64,000 bases of DNA from Streptosporangium roseum DSM 43021 (GTDB taxonomy: Bacteria > Actinomycetota > Actinomycetes > Streptosporangiales > Streptosporangiaceae). Within the stretch, counting starts at the first letter, position 1. Each line of letters starts with the position of its first letter. The DNA lies in assembly GCF_000024865.1 (NCBI RefSeq), contig NC_013595.1:5208001-5272000 (forward strand), read 5' to 3'. This document shows, piece by piece, positions 17,673 to 27,194 of the stretch. Made by a program: the position numbers and the translations under genes. The notes beneath the pieces were generated by a model, which worked only from the letters and a program-made list of their open reading frames with translations, had not been told where the DNA came from and ran no database searches.

Positions 17673-18673
17673 AACTACTCGTTCTCGGCGGCACCCACCA
17701 CGTGGGCCGCGCCCTCGTCGAGGCCGCGCTGGAGCGCGGCGACGAGGTGAGCACGCTCAACCGCGGCCTCAGCCGCGCCCCCGCGCCCGGCGTGCGCGCG
17801 CTCATCGCCGACCGCACCGACGCCGAGTCCGTACGGCGGGCACTGGGTGATGGGGAGTGGGACGCGGTCGTCGACACCTGGGCCTGGGCGCCGCAGGTGG
17901 TGCGCGAGGCCGCCCGCCTGCTGTCCGATCGCGTAGGGCACTACGGGTACGTCTCCAGCCGCGGCGTACACCGCTGGCCCTGGCCCGCGGGCGCCGACGA
18001 GCAGGCGCCCCTGGTCGACGGCGACCCCGGCAGCACCGACGACGCCGACTACGCCGCCGCCAAGCGCGGCGGCGAACTCGCCGTCACCGAGTCCTTCCCT
18101 GCGGCGGCGTTGCTGGCCAGGGCCGGGATGATCCTGGGCCCGTATGAGGATGTCGGCCGTATCCCGTGGTGGCTGCGCCGCCTGGAGAAGGGCGGCCGGG
18201 TCCTCGCCCCCGCCCCGGCCGAGACGCCCCTGCAGTACCTCGACGTCCGGGACCTGGCCGCCTGGATGCTCCAGTCCGCCGAACGCGGCCTGAGCGGCGC
18301 CTTCACCGTGACCGGCCCGCCGGGCGCGATCACCCTCGGCGATCTGCTCACCACGGCGCTGGAGGTCACCGGCTTCGACACCGAACTGGTGTGGGTGCAG
18401 CCGGAAGTGCTCATGCGGCACGGCCTGCCGCTCGGCATGGAGTTCGGGCTGCGGCTGCCCGACGGCAGCGCACCGAGCGGCATGCACGACGCCGACGTCA
18501 GCGCCGCCCTGGCCGAAGGCCTCACCACGCGCCCGCTGCGCGAGACCCTCGCCGACACCTGGGCCTGGCTCCAGGCCGAAGGCGACCCGGCACCCCGCGC
18601 CGATGCTCCCTCCCCCGACACCTGGCTCGACGCCGCCGCGGAACAGCGCCTGCTCGACCAGCTCTCCCACTAA
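17669..18673 (+). CDS. NAD-dependent epimerase/dehydratase family protein
   Basis: The 334-residue extended short-chain dehydrogenase starts with the dinucleotide-binding Rossmann motif LVLGGTHHVGRALVEAALER, and has the YAAAK active-site pair (YxxxK) near residue 130. The mid-part VRDLAAWMLQSAERGLSG and the C-terminal helices match reductase/epimerase relatives of isoflavone-reductase-like proteins. The substrate is unknown. The ATG at 17669 overlaps the CocE stop, so the two are translationally coupled. Confidence 0.85.
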   Translation: MKLLVLGGTHHVGRALVEAALERGDEVSTLNRGLSRAPAPGVRALIADRTDAESVRRALGDGEWDAVVDTWAWAPQVVREAARLLSDRVGHYGYVSSRGVHRWPWPAGADEQAPLVDGDPGSTDDADYAAAKRGGELAVTESFPAAALLARAGMILGPYEDVGRIPWWLRRLEKGGRVLAPAPAETPLQYLDVRDLAAWMLQSAERGLSGAFTVTGPPGAITLGDLLTTALEVTGFDTELVWVQPEVLMRHGLPLGMEFGLRLPDGSAPSGMHDADVSAALAEGLTTRPLRETLADTWAWLQAEGDPAPRADAPSPDTWLDAAAEQRLLDQLSH

Positions 18674-18693
18674 AGAAGAAGGCACCACCTGTT

Positions 18694-19839
18694 ATGCGCG
18701 CCATCATCATCGGAGCCGGCATCGCCGGCCTGGCCACCGCTCTGCGCCTGCACCAGATCGGCTGGGACACCCTCATCGTCGAACGCGCCCCGCAGCGGCG
18801 CGGCGGCGGCTACGCCGTCACCTTCGGCGGCATCGGCTACGACGCCGCCGAACGCCTCGGCATCGTGGACGACCTGCGGGCCAAGGCGTTCGACACCACC
18901 GAGCTCGTCTACCACAAGAGCGACGGATCGCGCCGCTTCGCCCTCGACCGCGCCACCATCGCCGCCACCACCGGCCCGCGCTCGATCACCATCCTGCGCG
19001 GCGACCTCGAAGTCGTCCTCTACGAGCGAGTCCACGATCGCACCGAGATCCGCTTCGGCACCACCCTCACCGCTGTCGACCAGGACGACCACGCCGTCCG
19101 CGTCACCCTGAGCGACGGCACCATCGAGGAGGGCGACCTGCTGATCGGCGCCGATGGGCTGCACTCGGCCACCCGCGCCCTGCTGTTCGGCCCGGAGGAG
19201 GACTTCCTGCTCGACCTGGAGCACAAGGTCGCCGTCTTCATGCTCGACCGGCGACCGGCCAGCATTGCGCCCGGCGCGACCGGCACCCTGTCATCCAACG
19301 GCCGTACCGCCGCCGTCATCAGCATCCCCGACGGCCGCAACGTCGCCTTCTTCGGCTACCGCACCGACCACGCCCGCCCCGGCGAGGACGTGGGCACCGA
19401 ACTAAAGCGCGTCTACGGCGACCTCGGCTGGGTCATCCCCGAAGCCCTCGCCGGACTGGCGCGGGCCGAGTCGGTCTACTTCGACACCATCAGCCAAGTC
19501 GTCGCCCCGTCCTGGAGCAAAGGCCGGGTGGTCCTGCTGGGCGATGCCGCCTGGTGCGTCACCCTGTTTGCCGGGTACGGCTCTTCGCTGGCCGTCGGCG
19601 GCGCCGATCGGCTCGGCACCGAGCTGGCCGCCCACCCCGGCGACATCCCCGCCGCACTGGCCGCGTGGGAGGCCGCCATTCGGCCCGAGGCCGAACGCAA
19701 GCAGAAGCTCGGCCGCCGCGTCAAAGGCGTCTACGCCCCAGCTAACCCCCTGGTGCTGTGGCTGAGCCTGCTTCCCCTGCGCTTGGCCGCGCTCCCGCCA
19801 GTGCGCCGCTACATGACCCGCCGCTTCATCAAGGGCTAA
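18694..19839 (+). CDS. FAD-dependent monooxygenase (PHBH/TetX-like)
   Basis: About 381 residues from the ATG at 18694. The N-terminus has the FAD dinucleotide motif IIIGAGIAGLATALRLHQ, the middle has the DG motif LLIGADGLHSATRALLF, and the C-terminal half has the second FAD motif VVLLGDAAWCVTLFAGYGSS. These define group A aromatic/polyketide hydroxylases. The ribosome binding site AAGAAGG lies 7-8 nt upstream. It ends the CocE operon. With an esterase and a reductase alongside, a role in modifying or detoxifying an aromatic or polyketide compound is plausible. Confidence 0.88.
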   Translation: MRAIIIGAGIAGLATALRLHQIGWDTLIVERAPQRRGGGYAVTFGGIGYDAAERLGIVDDLRAKAFDTTELVYHKSDGSRRFALDRATIAATTGPRSITILRGDLEVVLYERVHDRTEIRFGTTLTAVDQDDHAVRVTLSDGTIEEGDLLIGADGLHSATRALLFGPEEDFLLDLEHKVAVFMLDRRPASIAPGATGTLSSNGRTAAVISIPDGRNVAFFGYRTDHARPGEDVGTELKRVYGDLGWVIPEALAGLARAESVYFDTISQVVAPSWSKGRVVLLGDAAWCVTLFAGYGSSLAVGGADRLGTELAAHPGDIPAALAAWEAAIRPEAERKQKLGRRVKGVYAPANPLVLWLSLLPLRLAALPPVRRYMTRRFIKG

Positions 19840-20260
19840 GGTCATGCCACATCTGGGCGGGCGCAATGATGGCACGCATCAGCACTGCTGCCGACATCTT
19901 GGCCTGCCCGGCGGCTAGGCACCAGGTCCCGTCATCTGGAGCTCACGCGGGTGTGACAGCGTGCACCTTCCGAATGGGATCCGCTGAGGGTTGGCCGTCA
20001 CGGCCAACCCTCAGCGCCCGGCCTGGTGTTGCCTATTCCGCGCCGGGGGCCGGTGCGAGGCCGAAGACGACGCCCCGACTGGCGGGTGCGAGGCTGCTTG
20101 CGGTCGCGTCCCGTCAGCGGCAGCGCAGTGAGGGAATGCTGATGACGCCGGGTAGCGCATACCGCCATTCCGCATGCCGCCCCTGCCGATTCCGCGAACC
20201 GTGGATCTACTCTTGGGCGTTCGTGATACGTAATGAGCCGTGGTGCGGCGAGGGGGCAGG
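19840..20260. other. Intergenic region
   Basis: No gene is recognised in these 420 bases. They contain the strong stem-loop at 19982-20016 and the upstream region of the permease pseudogene. Confidence 0.7.
19982..20016 (+). terminator. Strong stem-loop terminator after the CocE operon
   Basis: A perfect 16-bp stem (19982-19997 with 20001-20016, arm beginning CGCTGAGGGTTGGCC) closes a three-base TCA loop. It lies about 140 bp after the monooxygenase stop and could serve transcripts from either side. No T run follows. Confidence 0.65.
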
Positions 20261-21607
20261 ATGAGCAAGTTTGTCGTTCCCGAGAAGGTCGAGAGTCCCA
20301 AACGGTCGGCCTCCCCACCCAACGCCTTCGGGCGCTGGCTGCTGGAGCATCGGGTCCAGCCGGTGGGGCCGGAGGCCGACGAAGGGCATGCTAAGCCGCA
20401 GGCCTGGTGGAAGGTCATGTGCCTGACAGGTGTCGACTACTTCTCCACGTTGGCTTACTTGCCCGGTATCGCCGCGCTGGCCGCCGGGGCGCTGTCGCCG
20501 CTGGCCACGCTGCTCATCGTCGCGCTGACGCTCCTGGGCATGCTGCCGATGTACCGCAGGGTGGCCCGGGAGAGCCCGCATGGGTAGGGTTCGGTGGCGA
20601 TGCTGGAGAACCTGCTGCCGTTCTGGTGGGGCAAACTGTTCGTGCTTGTGCTGCTCGGCTTCGTGGCCACCTCCTGGATCGTCACGATCACTCTGTCCGC
20701 TGCCGACGCCTCGGTTCACGTCCTGGAGAACCCGTTCTTCCCGAGCTTCCTGCACGGGCACGCTGTCGAGCTGACCATCCTGTTGTTGCTGGTCCTGGGC
20801 GGTGTCTTTCTGCTCGGTTTCACCGAAGCGGTCGCCGTGGCGATCCCGCTGGTGGCGATCTTCCTGGGACTCAACGCCGTGGTCGTGGTGGTCGGCATGA
20901 CGGAGGTGCTCGCCTCTCCGGATGCGATCTCCACCTGGCTCGACGCGCTCACTTCCAGCAGCGGAGGCTTCATCGGCGCGCTCGGCCCCGCGATCCTGGC
21001 CTTCCCGCTTCTGGTGCTGGGACTGTCCGGCTTCGAGACCGGGGTGAGCATGATTCCGCTCGTCGCCGCCTCGGGTCGGACCGCCGAGGAACGCCTGGAA
21101 TCACGCATCCGCAACACCCGCAAACTCCTGACCGCCGCCGCACTCATCATGAGCGTCTACCTGATCGCCACCAGCTTCGTGACCACCGTCCTCATCCCCG
21201 CCGAGCAGTTCCAACCCGGAGGCCAGGCCAACGGCCGCGCCCTGGCCTACTTGGCACACACCTATCTCGGCGACGGGATCGGCACCGCCTACGACATCAG
21301 CACCATCCTCATCCTCTGGTTCGCGGGTGCCTCCGCAATGGCCGGGCTGATCAACATCGTGCCGCGATATCTGCCTTCGTACGGCATGGCGCCGGAGTGG
21401 GGACGCGCCGTCCGCCCCGTGGTGATCGTCTACACCGTGATCTGCATCATTCTCACGATCGCCTTCGGCGCCGATGTCGACGCACAGGCAGGTGCCTACG
21501 CCACAGGCATTCTGGCGATGATGGTCTCTGGCGCCCTGGCCGTCACCATCTCCGCCGTCCGTCACCGTCGGCGCGCAGCCGCCATCGGCTTCACCGTCCT
21601 TACGCTA
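20261..21607 (+). pseudogene. APC-superfamily amino acid permease, broken by an in-frame amber codon and an IS630 insertion
   Basis: From ATG 20261 the protein reads MSKFVVPEKVES and then the family's VDYFSTLAYLPGIAALAAGA membrane region. After ARESPHG a TAG codon at 20585-20587 interrupts the frame, and the same frame continues without a shift as GSVAMLENLLPFWWGKLF through many membrane segments. Related proteins have Gln or Glu at the equivalent position, so a point mutation is likely. At 21607 the IS630-2 element replaces the C-terminus at a TA site. The gene therefore has two independent lesions. A downstream ATG at 20594 or 20600 could restart translation of a truncated form. Confidence 0.85.
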
Positions 21608-22520
21608 GTGTGGCGCGTCTGAAATTCTTCGGCTAAGTCTAGACTGTCGTTATGGCACGGACAGGAAGGCCGAAGGCCGAGGTGACGCTGACCGACCAGG
21701 AGAGGGCGACGCTGGAGCGCTGGGCACGGCGGGCGAAGTCGTCGCAGGTGCTGGCGATGCGATCCAAAATCGTGCTGGCGTGTGCGGCCGGCAGGGACAA
21801 CATCGAGATCGCCGCGGATCTGCGGGTGCATCGTGACACGGTCTCCAAGTGGCGTAACCGATTCGTCAAGCTGCGACTGGAGGGTCTGATGGACGAACAG
21901 CGTCCAGGCCGGCCACCGTCGATCGGCCTGGACCAGGTCGAACAGGTCGTAGTAGCGACCTTGGAACAGACACCCAAAGGCGCCACGCACTGGTCGAGGG
22001 CCTCGATGGCCCAGCGCAGCGGACTGTCGAAGTCGACGATCGGGCGGATCTGGCGGGACTTCGGGCTCAAACCGCACCAGGCCGACACCTTCAAACTGTC
22101 CACCGACCCGTTGTTCGTGGAGAAGGTCGTCGATGTGGTGGGGCTGTATCACAACCCGCCGGAACGGGCGGTGGTGCTGTGCGTGGATGAAAAGTCCCAG
22201 ATCCAGGCACTGGACCGCTCCCAGCCGGTGCTGCCGATGATGCCCGGCATGCCCGAGCGCCGCACCCACGACTACGTGCGCAACGGGATCACCAGCCTGT
22301 TCGCCGCCTTCAACGTCGAAGACGGAACCGTCATCGGCGAGTTGCACCGCCAGCACCGCGCCGCGGAGTTCAAGAAGTTCCTGATCACGATCGACAAGAC
22401 GGTGCCCGCCGAACTGGACGTCCATTTGATCTGCGACAACTACGGCACGCACAAGACTCCGGCGATCAAGGCGTGGCTGGCGCGGCATCCCCGCTTCCAT
22501 ATGCACTTCACCCCCACCGG
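21608..22520 (+). mobile_element. 5' half of IS630-2, transposase truncated by IS3 copy B
   Basis: The end GTGTGGCGCGTCTGAAATTC begins at 21608 next to TA (21606-21607). The transposase starts at ATG 21652 (ARTGRPKAEVTLTDQERA), keeps both helix-turn-helix regions and the first two catalytic Asp residues (LCVDEKSQ, LICDNYGTHKTP), and stops being IS630 at HFTPTG (22520), where IS3 copy B starts. The missing C-terminus with the catalytic Glu matches the piece at 3240-3463 on the other strand. Confidence 0.9.
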
Positions 22521-22589
22521 TGGAGTTGGCCCGGTTTGGTGGACACCTGATCTCTGGGGAACCCTGGTTCCCGGAAGAAGGAGTCTGCT

Positions 22590-22877
22590 GTGCCGAACAA
22601 CTATCCGCCGGAGTTTCGCCGGCAGATGGTAGAGCTGGTGCGCGCGGGACGGACGCCGGAGGAGCTGGCCAAGGAGTTCCAGCCTTCCGCGCAGTCGATC
22701 CGTACCTGGGTGCGCCAGGCTGATCTGGATGACGGCCGCCGCCAGGACGGGCTGACCAGCGCCGAGAAGGACGAGCTGGCTCGGCTGCGCCGGGAGAACA
22801 AGATTCTCCGTGAGGAGAAGGAGATCTTGCGCAAGGCCGCGGCTTTCTTCGCGCGGGAGACGGATCTGCCGAGATGA
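22590..22877 (+). CDS. IS3-family transposase OrfA (copy B)
   Basis: The 95-residue OrfA from GTG 22590 has the helix-turn-helix and C-terminal leucine-rich helix described for copy A. It overlaps orfB by four bases in the -1 frame, the layout that allows OrfAB fusion by frameshifting in IS3 elements. Confidence 0.88.
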   Translation: MPNNYPPEFRRQMVELVRAGRTPEELAKEFQPSAQSIRTWVRQADLDDGRRQDGLTSAEKDELARLRRENKILREEKEILRKAAAFFARETDLPR

Positions 22878-23764
22878 AGTTCCGGTTGATTCATGCGGAG
22901 AAGGACCACCACAAGGTCTCCCTGCTGGCTCGGGTGCTGGGTGTGTCGCGCCAGGGCTACTACGCCTGGGCGGCCCGGCAGCGGCGCGGCCCGTCGACTC
23001 GAGCCCGTCGCGACGCCGAGCTGACCGAGCGGATCCGTCGGCATCACCAAGCGTCTGATGAGATCTACGGGGCGCCACGTATTCACGCCGACCTGCGCGA
23101 ACTGGATGGGGTCCGGGTGGGCCGCAAACGAGTGGCCCGGCTGATGCGCGTGGCCGGGCTGGCCGGGGTGAGCAGGCGTAAGGGCGCCCGCACCACTGTC
23201 ACCGATCCGCGCGCCAGATCTGCATCCGACTTGGTCGGGCGCGACTTCTGTGCCGAGGAGCCAAACCGGATCTGGACCGCTGACATCACGTACGTGCCGA
23301 CCTGGCAGGGCTTCGTCTATCTGGCGGTGGTGCTGGATGTCTTCTCCCGCCGGATCGTCGGCTGGGCGATGGCCGAGCACATGCGCACCGAGTTGGTGAC
23401 CGATGCGCTGGCGATGGCGCTGCACCAGCGCCACCCCGAGGCCGGGGTGATTCACCACAGCGATAAGGGGGGTCAATACACCTCGTTTGCCTTCGGTCAG
23501 CGCTGTGAGCAGGCAGGCGTCCGCCCGTCGACGGGCCGGACCGGAACGTGCTTCGACAATGCGATCACTGAGAGCTTCTTCGCCTCGCTGGAGTGCGAGC
23601 TGATTGACCGGCGCACCTTCCGCACCAGGTCAGAAGCCGAACGGGCCCTGTTCAGCTACATCGAGGGCTTCTACAACCCGCGCCGCCGTCACTCCGCCAA
23701 CGGCCAGCTCAGCCCCGCCGAAATACGAACGCCGACACGCGCTCAAGAACGCCCAAGACCTTGA
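22874..23764 (+). CDS. IS3-family transposase OrfB (copy B)
   Basis: The 296-residue integrase-core protein has an N-terminal HTH_21 segment (YGAPRIHADLRELDGVRVGRKR) and an rve/DDE domain with TADITYVPTW (Asp), VIHHSDKGGQYTS (Asp) and TESFFASLECELI (Glu region). The catalytic core is complete. Compared with copy A, an extra A near 23722 changes the last 14 or so residues from the usual AEYERRHALKNAQ ending to AEIRTPTRAQERPRP. That tail is beyond the catalytic core, so activity may be retained. Confidence 0.88.
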   Translation: MKFRLIHAEKDHHKVSLLARVLGVSRQGYYAWAARQRRGPSTRARRDAELTERIRRHHQASDEIYGAPRIHADLRELDGVRVGRKRVARLMRVAGLAGVSRRKGARTTVTDPRARSASDLVGRDFCAEEPNRIWTADITYVPTWQGFVYLAVVLDVFSRRIVGWAMAEHMRTELVTDALAMALHQRHPEAGVIHHSDKGGQYTSFAFGQRCEQAGVRPSTGRTGTCFDNAITESFFASLECELIDRRTFRTRSEAERALFSYIEGFYNPRRRHSANGQLSPAEIRTPTRAQERPRP

Positions 23765-23820
23765 CTATGCTGCCGCGTAGTCGCAAGCCCTGATGTGTCT
23801 ATCGAACCGGGGCAACTCCA

Positions 23821-24571
23821 GTGGCAGGCCCGGCACCAAGCCGCGCTCGCCGGTCGCCCACGACGACGCAACCTCGGTGCCGGCGCTGAACACAAGCTGA
23901 TGTTCGTCGATCGACTGCTGGCCACACTGGTGCACCTGCGCCACGGCGTCACCCAGGACGTACTGGGTTGCTGGTTCGGCGTCGACCGCTCCACCATCAC
24001 CCGCGCCATCCACCAGATCCGCCCCTTACTGGCTGACCGAGGGTGCAGCATCACCACGGGCCGACGCTTACGAACTTTGGCCGATGTGATCGCCTACCTG
24101 GGAGACAGCGGTCAAGAAGCGATCTTGGACGCCACGGAGATCCGCGTCCGCCGCCCAGCCGCCGGCACCCCCGAGCGAGATCGCTTCGTCTCCGGCAAGA
24201 GCCGGATGAACGCGATGAAGACGATGGTCCTCACCAACCTCCAAGGGGAGCTGCTGTTTTGCGGCGGAACCCGTCCCGGATCGGTCGCCGACATCACCGC
24301 CGCAGGTCAGATCCTCACCCCACCTCGCAAACGGCGCGGCAGGAACCTGGAACACGTCCAATGGCTGATGGCCCATCACGATGCAGCCCGGCACGCGCAC
24401 TCCTCCCGGCGCATTCCCGTCGAGCACGGCATCGCCCACCTAAAAAACTGGAGGGCCTTGGCGCGCCACCACGGCCGCCGCGACCACCTGCCCGAAACCA
24501 TCCGCGCCGTGGCTGCGCTTCTATCCGATCAGCGGAGTGCATCCACCCGGCTCCGAGGACAGAAAGCATGA
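23821..24571 (+). pseudogene. IS5-family transposase, 5'-truncated and internally deleted (IS5 copy 2)
   Basis: The frame enters from IS3 copy B and continues as WQARHQAALAGRPRRR, then the helix-turn-helix VDRSTITRAIHQIRP, LDATEIRVRRPA (first Asp) and the C-terminal VEHGIAHLKNWRALARHHGR (Glu region). The N-terminal 60 or so residues are lost to the IS3 junction. Between ADITAAGQ and ILTPPRKRRGRN the usual segment with the second catalytic Asp (DAGYQG in relatives) is absent. It should be inactive. Confidence 0.8.
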
Positions 24572-24692
24572 TCAAAAAAGTGTCGCCTCAGCGAACCACG
24601 CCCTCATCGCAATCATGCACGAGGTCGTTAGGCCAGATCTCCACAGTACGAGGGGAGAGTCACGGGCGATGAGTGGAAGATCATCGATTTGA

Positions 24693-24715
24693 TTGAGGAT
24701 ATCCAGTATACTCAA
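24693..24715. promoter_or_regulatory. Candidate FadR/GntR operator
   Basis: An imperfect 23-base palindrome has arms TTGAGnATA and TATnCTCAA around a five-base centre. It lies about 90 bp upstream of the GntR gene that heads the catabolic locus, and suits autoregulation by a FadR-type dimer. Confidence 0.45.
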
Positions 24716-24804
24716 TGAGGGAGTGGCTGGCGTGTGCTTGCCAGCCGACCACCGGCCGTCAGCCGGTCTGAGGTTCGTTCGCGAGAGATCGGGGATTGTT
24801 TACC

Positions 24805-25494
24805 GTGACGGATGCCGTTTCGCTGCCCCCTAAGGTATCGCGGGCCGAGGTGCTGGTCCGTGAGATCGAGGGCCGGATCCTGTCCGGCGAGTGGGCGCAA
24901 GGTGACCGGCTGGGAACGCGCGCGGATCTGCGGGTCAAGTATGGGGTCGCCGCCGCCACAGTGAGCGAGACGGTCCGCATGCTGGAGGCCCGTGGGCTGG
25001 TCGAGGCCCGGCCTGGCAACGGAGGCGGGATCTTCGTCAGTGAGCCGGCCGCGTTCGTGCGCCTCGGCCACAAGGTTCTTGAACTGCACAGCGAGCCGAT
25101 CACCGTGGCCGACTGCCTCGCCGTGCGGGATCGCCTTGACCCAATGGTCGTGGTGGAGGCCGCGCGGCATCGTACGGACAGCGACATCGCGGAGCTCAAC
25201 GCTCTGCTGCAGAAGCTGCTCCGCAGCCAGGACGATCCGAACACCTACCTCGCGGCCAACTGGGCCTTGCATCGCAGACTCGCCGAGGTGAGCCCCAACC
25301 TCGTGCTCCGGCACCTCTACCTCAGCCTGCTCGACTTCATCGAGAGCCAGGTGAACATGGTCGTGCCCGACGGCGACTTCGGCGGCGCCGAGGCCAGGGA
25401 GACGCACACGGCCATCGTGGAAGCGGTCTGCGTCGGAGACGTCGAGGCCGCACGGCAGGCCGGGGAGCGGCACGTGCGGCTGACCAGCCGCTGA
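24805..25494 (+). CDS. GntR/FadR-family transcriptional regulator
   Basis: About 229 residues. Residues 10-75 form the GntR winged helix (REIEGRILSGEWAQGDRLGT, then VAAATVSETVRMLEARGLVE and the wing GNGGGIFVSEP). The rest is an all-helical FCD ligand-binding domain with the conserved metal/acid-binding His residues in the LHRRLAE and HTAIVEA segments. FadR-type regulators sense carboxylic acids or acyl-CoAs. The start is GTG 24805 or TTG 24796. It is co-directional with the importer and ring-cleavage genes from 26379, so it probably controls them in response to the substrate or an intermediate. Confidence 0.88.
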   Translation: MTDAVSLPPKVSRAEVLVREIEGRILSGEWAQGDRLGTRADLRVKYGVAAATVSETVRMLEARGLVEARPGNGGGIFVSEPAAFVRLGHKVLELHSEPITVADCLAVRDRLDPMVVVEAARHRTDSDIAELNALLQKLLRSQDDPNTYLAANWALHRRLAEVSPNLVLRHLYLSLLDFIESQVNMVVPDGDFGGAEARETHTAIVEAVCVGDVEAARQAGERHVRLTSR

Positions 25495-25768
25495 TCCACT
25501 CGTTTCTGGCCAGGGGACTCCGTTCTCGGCGTGTGTGCGTGAGCCCTCCACTTGGGTCGTCGCGATAGCCCGAAAGATAGCTGTCAGTGTTCCGGGCATG
25601 CGCCATCGATCTCGTCCATGAGCCGCAGCAGACGATCACCATACAGGCGTGGCAGCGGCAGGCGGGCCAGGCGCTTCACCACAAACCGGCACCGCGCCCA
25701 GCCCGAGCGGGAGCGGCCCGGGCGGCACTCCGGCCGCCCCCAGCAGTCGGGCCACGACGACCACCGCG

Positions 25769-26072
25769 GTGAGAGCCTGCCGGTGGACAAGCAGGCGGGC
25801 GATGAGGTGTTCGCCGGTACGGTGAACGGCACCGGCGCGCTGCGCGTGCGCGTCACCCGGCCGGCGTCGGAGACCGTGATCGCCCGGATCGGGGCGATGG
25901 TCGAGCAGGCCGGCGCCACCAAGGCGCGCACCCAGCTGTTCATCGAGAAGGTCGAGCGGCGCTACTCCATCATCATGGTCGCCGCCGCCCTCGCCCTGTT
26001 CGCTCTGCCCCTGCTGTGGGGCACGCCGGTGCAAGACAGCCTGCTGCGGGCCATGACGTTCATGATCGCTTC
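25769..26072 (+). pseudogene. Internal fragment of a heavy-metal P1B-type ATPase
   Basis: The frame encodes GESLPVDKQAGDEVFAGTVN through the actuator domain and MVAAALALFALPLLWGTPVQ up to FMIAS. This is the TGES actuator motif and the membrane segments just before the CPC-type metal motif of CadA/ZntA-like pumps. Upstream DNA is not recognisable, and after FMIAS the sequence departs where relatives continue with SPCAVVLA. Both the N-terminus and the catalytic P-domain are missing. It is a deletion remnant between gntR and the liv-type genes. Confidence 0.8.
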
Positions 26073-26378
26073 TCTCAAAACCAATCATCTCCGAGCACGC
26101 ATAGAGTCGCGGACGCGACGCAGAGCTACGTAGCGTCCGGTCGCAGCGGGCTCTACAGAAGCGGATGTGTCGCGCGGCGAGGGGATAACGCCCGAATCGT
26201 CTGCCGCCGCGGCTCGGCTTGCCAGGCTCGTGGGTCGGCTCCGTGCTGCCGTAAGGCAACGCGGAGTATCGGCGAATCTCCGTAAATGACCGAAATTGGG
26301 GTTTGGTCTCTTGTTGCGGCCCCTTTCAAAGGATACATTCGATGGATCTATTGGAGGTGTCGCCTTCGGGTACCGCCT

Positions 26379-27194
26379 GTGAAGAGAGATGGGAATCGCG
26401 TGCCTCAGCCCGATCCGCCGTCCGGAGATCCACCGCCCACCCTTGAGATCACCCAGTTGTCGCTGCTGCTCGGCGGAGTCCGGGCACTCACCTCCGTGGA
26501 CCTGGTCGTCGAATCTCGCACGATCGTCGGCCTGGTCGGACCGAACGGCGCGGGAAAGACGTCCCTGTTCAACTGCGTCTGCGGCTACTATCCGGCGACG
26601 TCCGGGTGGATCCGCGTCGCGGGAACGGACGTGACCCGGTGCAAGCCGCACGAACTGCCCCGCCATGGTGTGGCCCGCACCTTCCAGCATCCGATCCTGG
26701 AGCCCTCGTCCACCGTCATGGAGAACGTCCTGGTGGGCGGCCACGGCGGCATCCGCTCGGGTCCGCTGTCGTACGCGCTGCGGTTGCCGTGGGCTATCCG
26801 GGACGAGCGGCGGACCACGCGGGCCGCCCGGGACCTGCTCGACTATCTGGAGATCGGGCATCAGGCGAACCTCAGAGCCGGCGAGCTGTCTTACGGCGAG
26901 CAGAAGCGCGTCGAGCTGGCGCGGGCGATGCTCACCGGGCCGACGCTGCTGTTGCTGGACGAGCTCGCCTCCGGTCTGACACACGAGGAGGTCATGGCCC
27001 TCGCCACGGTGATCCGCCGGATTCGGGACGACCACGGCATCTCAGTTCTCCTCGTCGAGCATCACATGGGCATGATCTCCGCGATCACCGACAAGGTGGT
27101 TGCTCTGGTGGAGGGCGTCAAGGTCGCCGAGGGCACCGCCGCGCAGGTGCAACTCGATCCGGCAGTCGTCGAGGCGTATCTGGGAGCCGCGTGA
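26379..27194 (+). CDS. Branched-chain-type ABC importer ATPase, LivG-like
   Basis: About 271 residues. Walker A is GPNGAGKTS, the signature is LSYGEQKRVELAR and Walker B is LLLLDELASGL; the H-loop is LLVEHHMGM. The length and the VARTFQHPIL Q-loop fit the LivG/BraF subunit. One oddity is DEL in place of the DEP usual after Walker B. Possible starts are GTG 26379 and GTG 26400 (GGGA 5 nt upstream); the frame is open to 26286. It opens the transporter operon and overlaps the next gene by TGATG. Confidence 0.9.
   Translation: MKRDGNRVPQPDPPSGDPPPTLEITQLSLLLGGVRALTSVDLVVESRTIVGLVGPNGAGKTSLFNCVCGYYPATSGWIRVAGTDVTRCKPHELPRHGVARTFQHPILEPSSTVMENVLVGGHGGIRSGPLSYALRLPWAIRDERRTTRAARDLLDYLEIGHQANLRAGELSYGEQKRVELARAMLTGPTLLLLDELASGLTHEEVMALATVIRRIRDDHGISVLLVEHHMGMISAITDKVVALVEGVKVAEGTAAQVQLDPAVVEAYLGAA

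Larger units (their letters stand above)
22521..23820 (+). mobile_element. IS3-family insertion sequence, copy B
   Basis: The 1,300 bp element has imperfect inverted ends TGGAGTTGGCCCGGTT (22521) and TGGAGTTGCCCCGGTT (23820, complement). It is flanked on the left by half an IS630 element and on the right by half an IS5 transposase gene, with no matching short duplication between the two flanks. It is nearly identical to copy A in inverted orientation 17.8 kb away. Confidence 0.9.
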
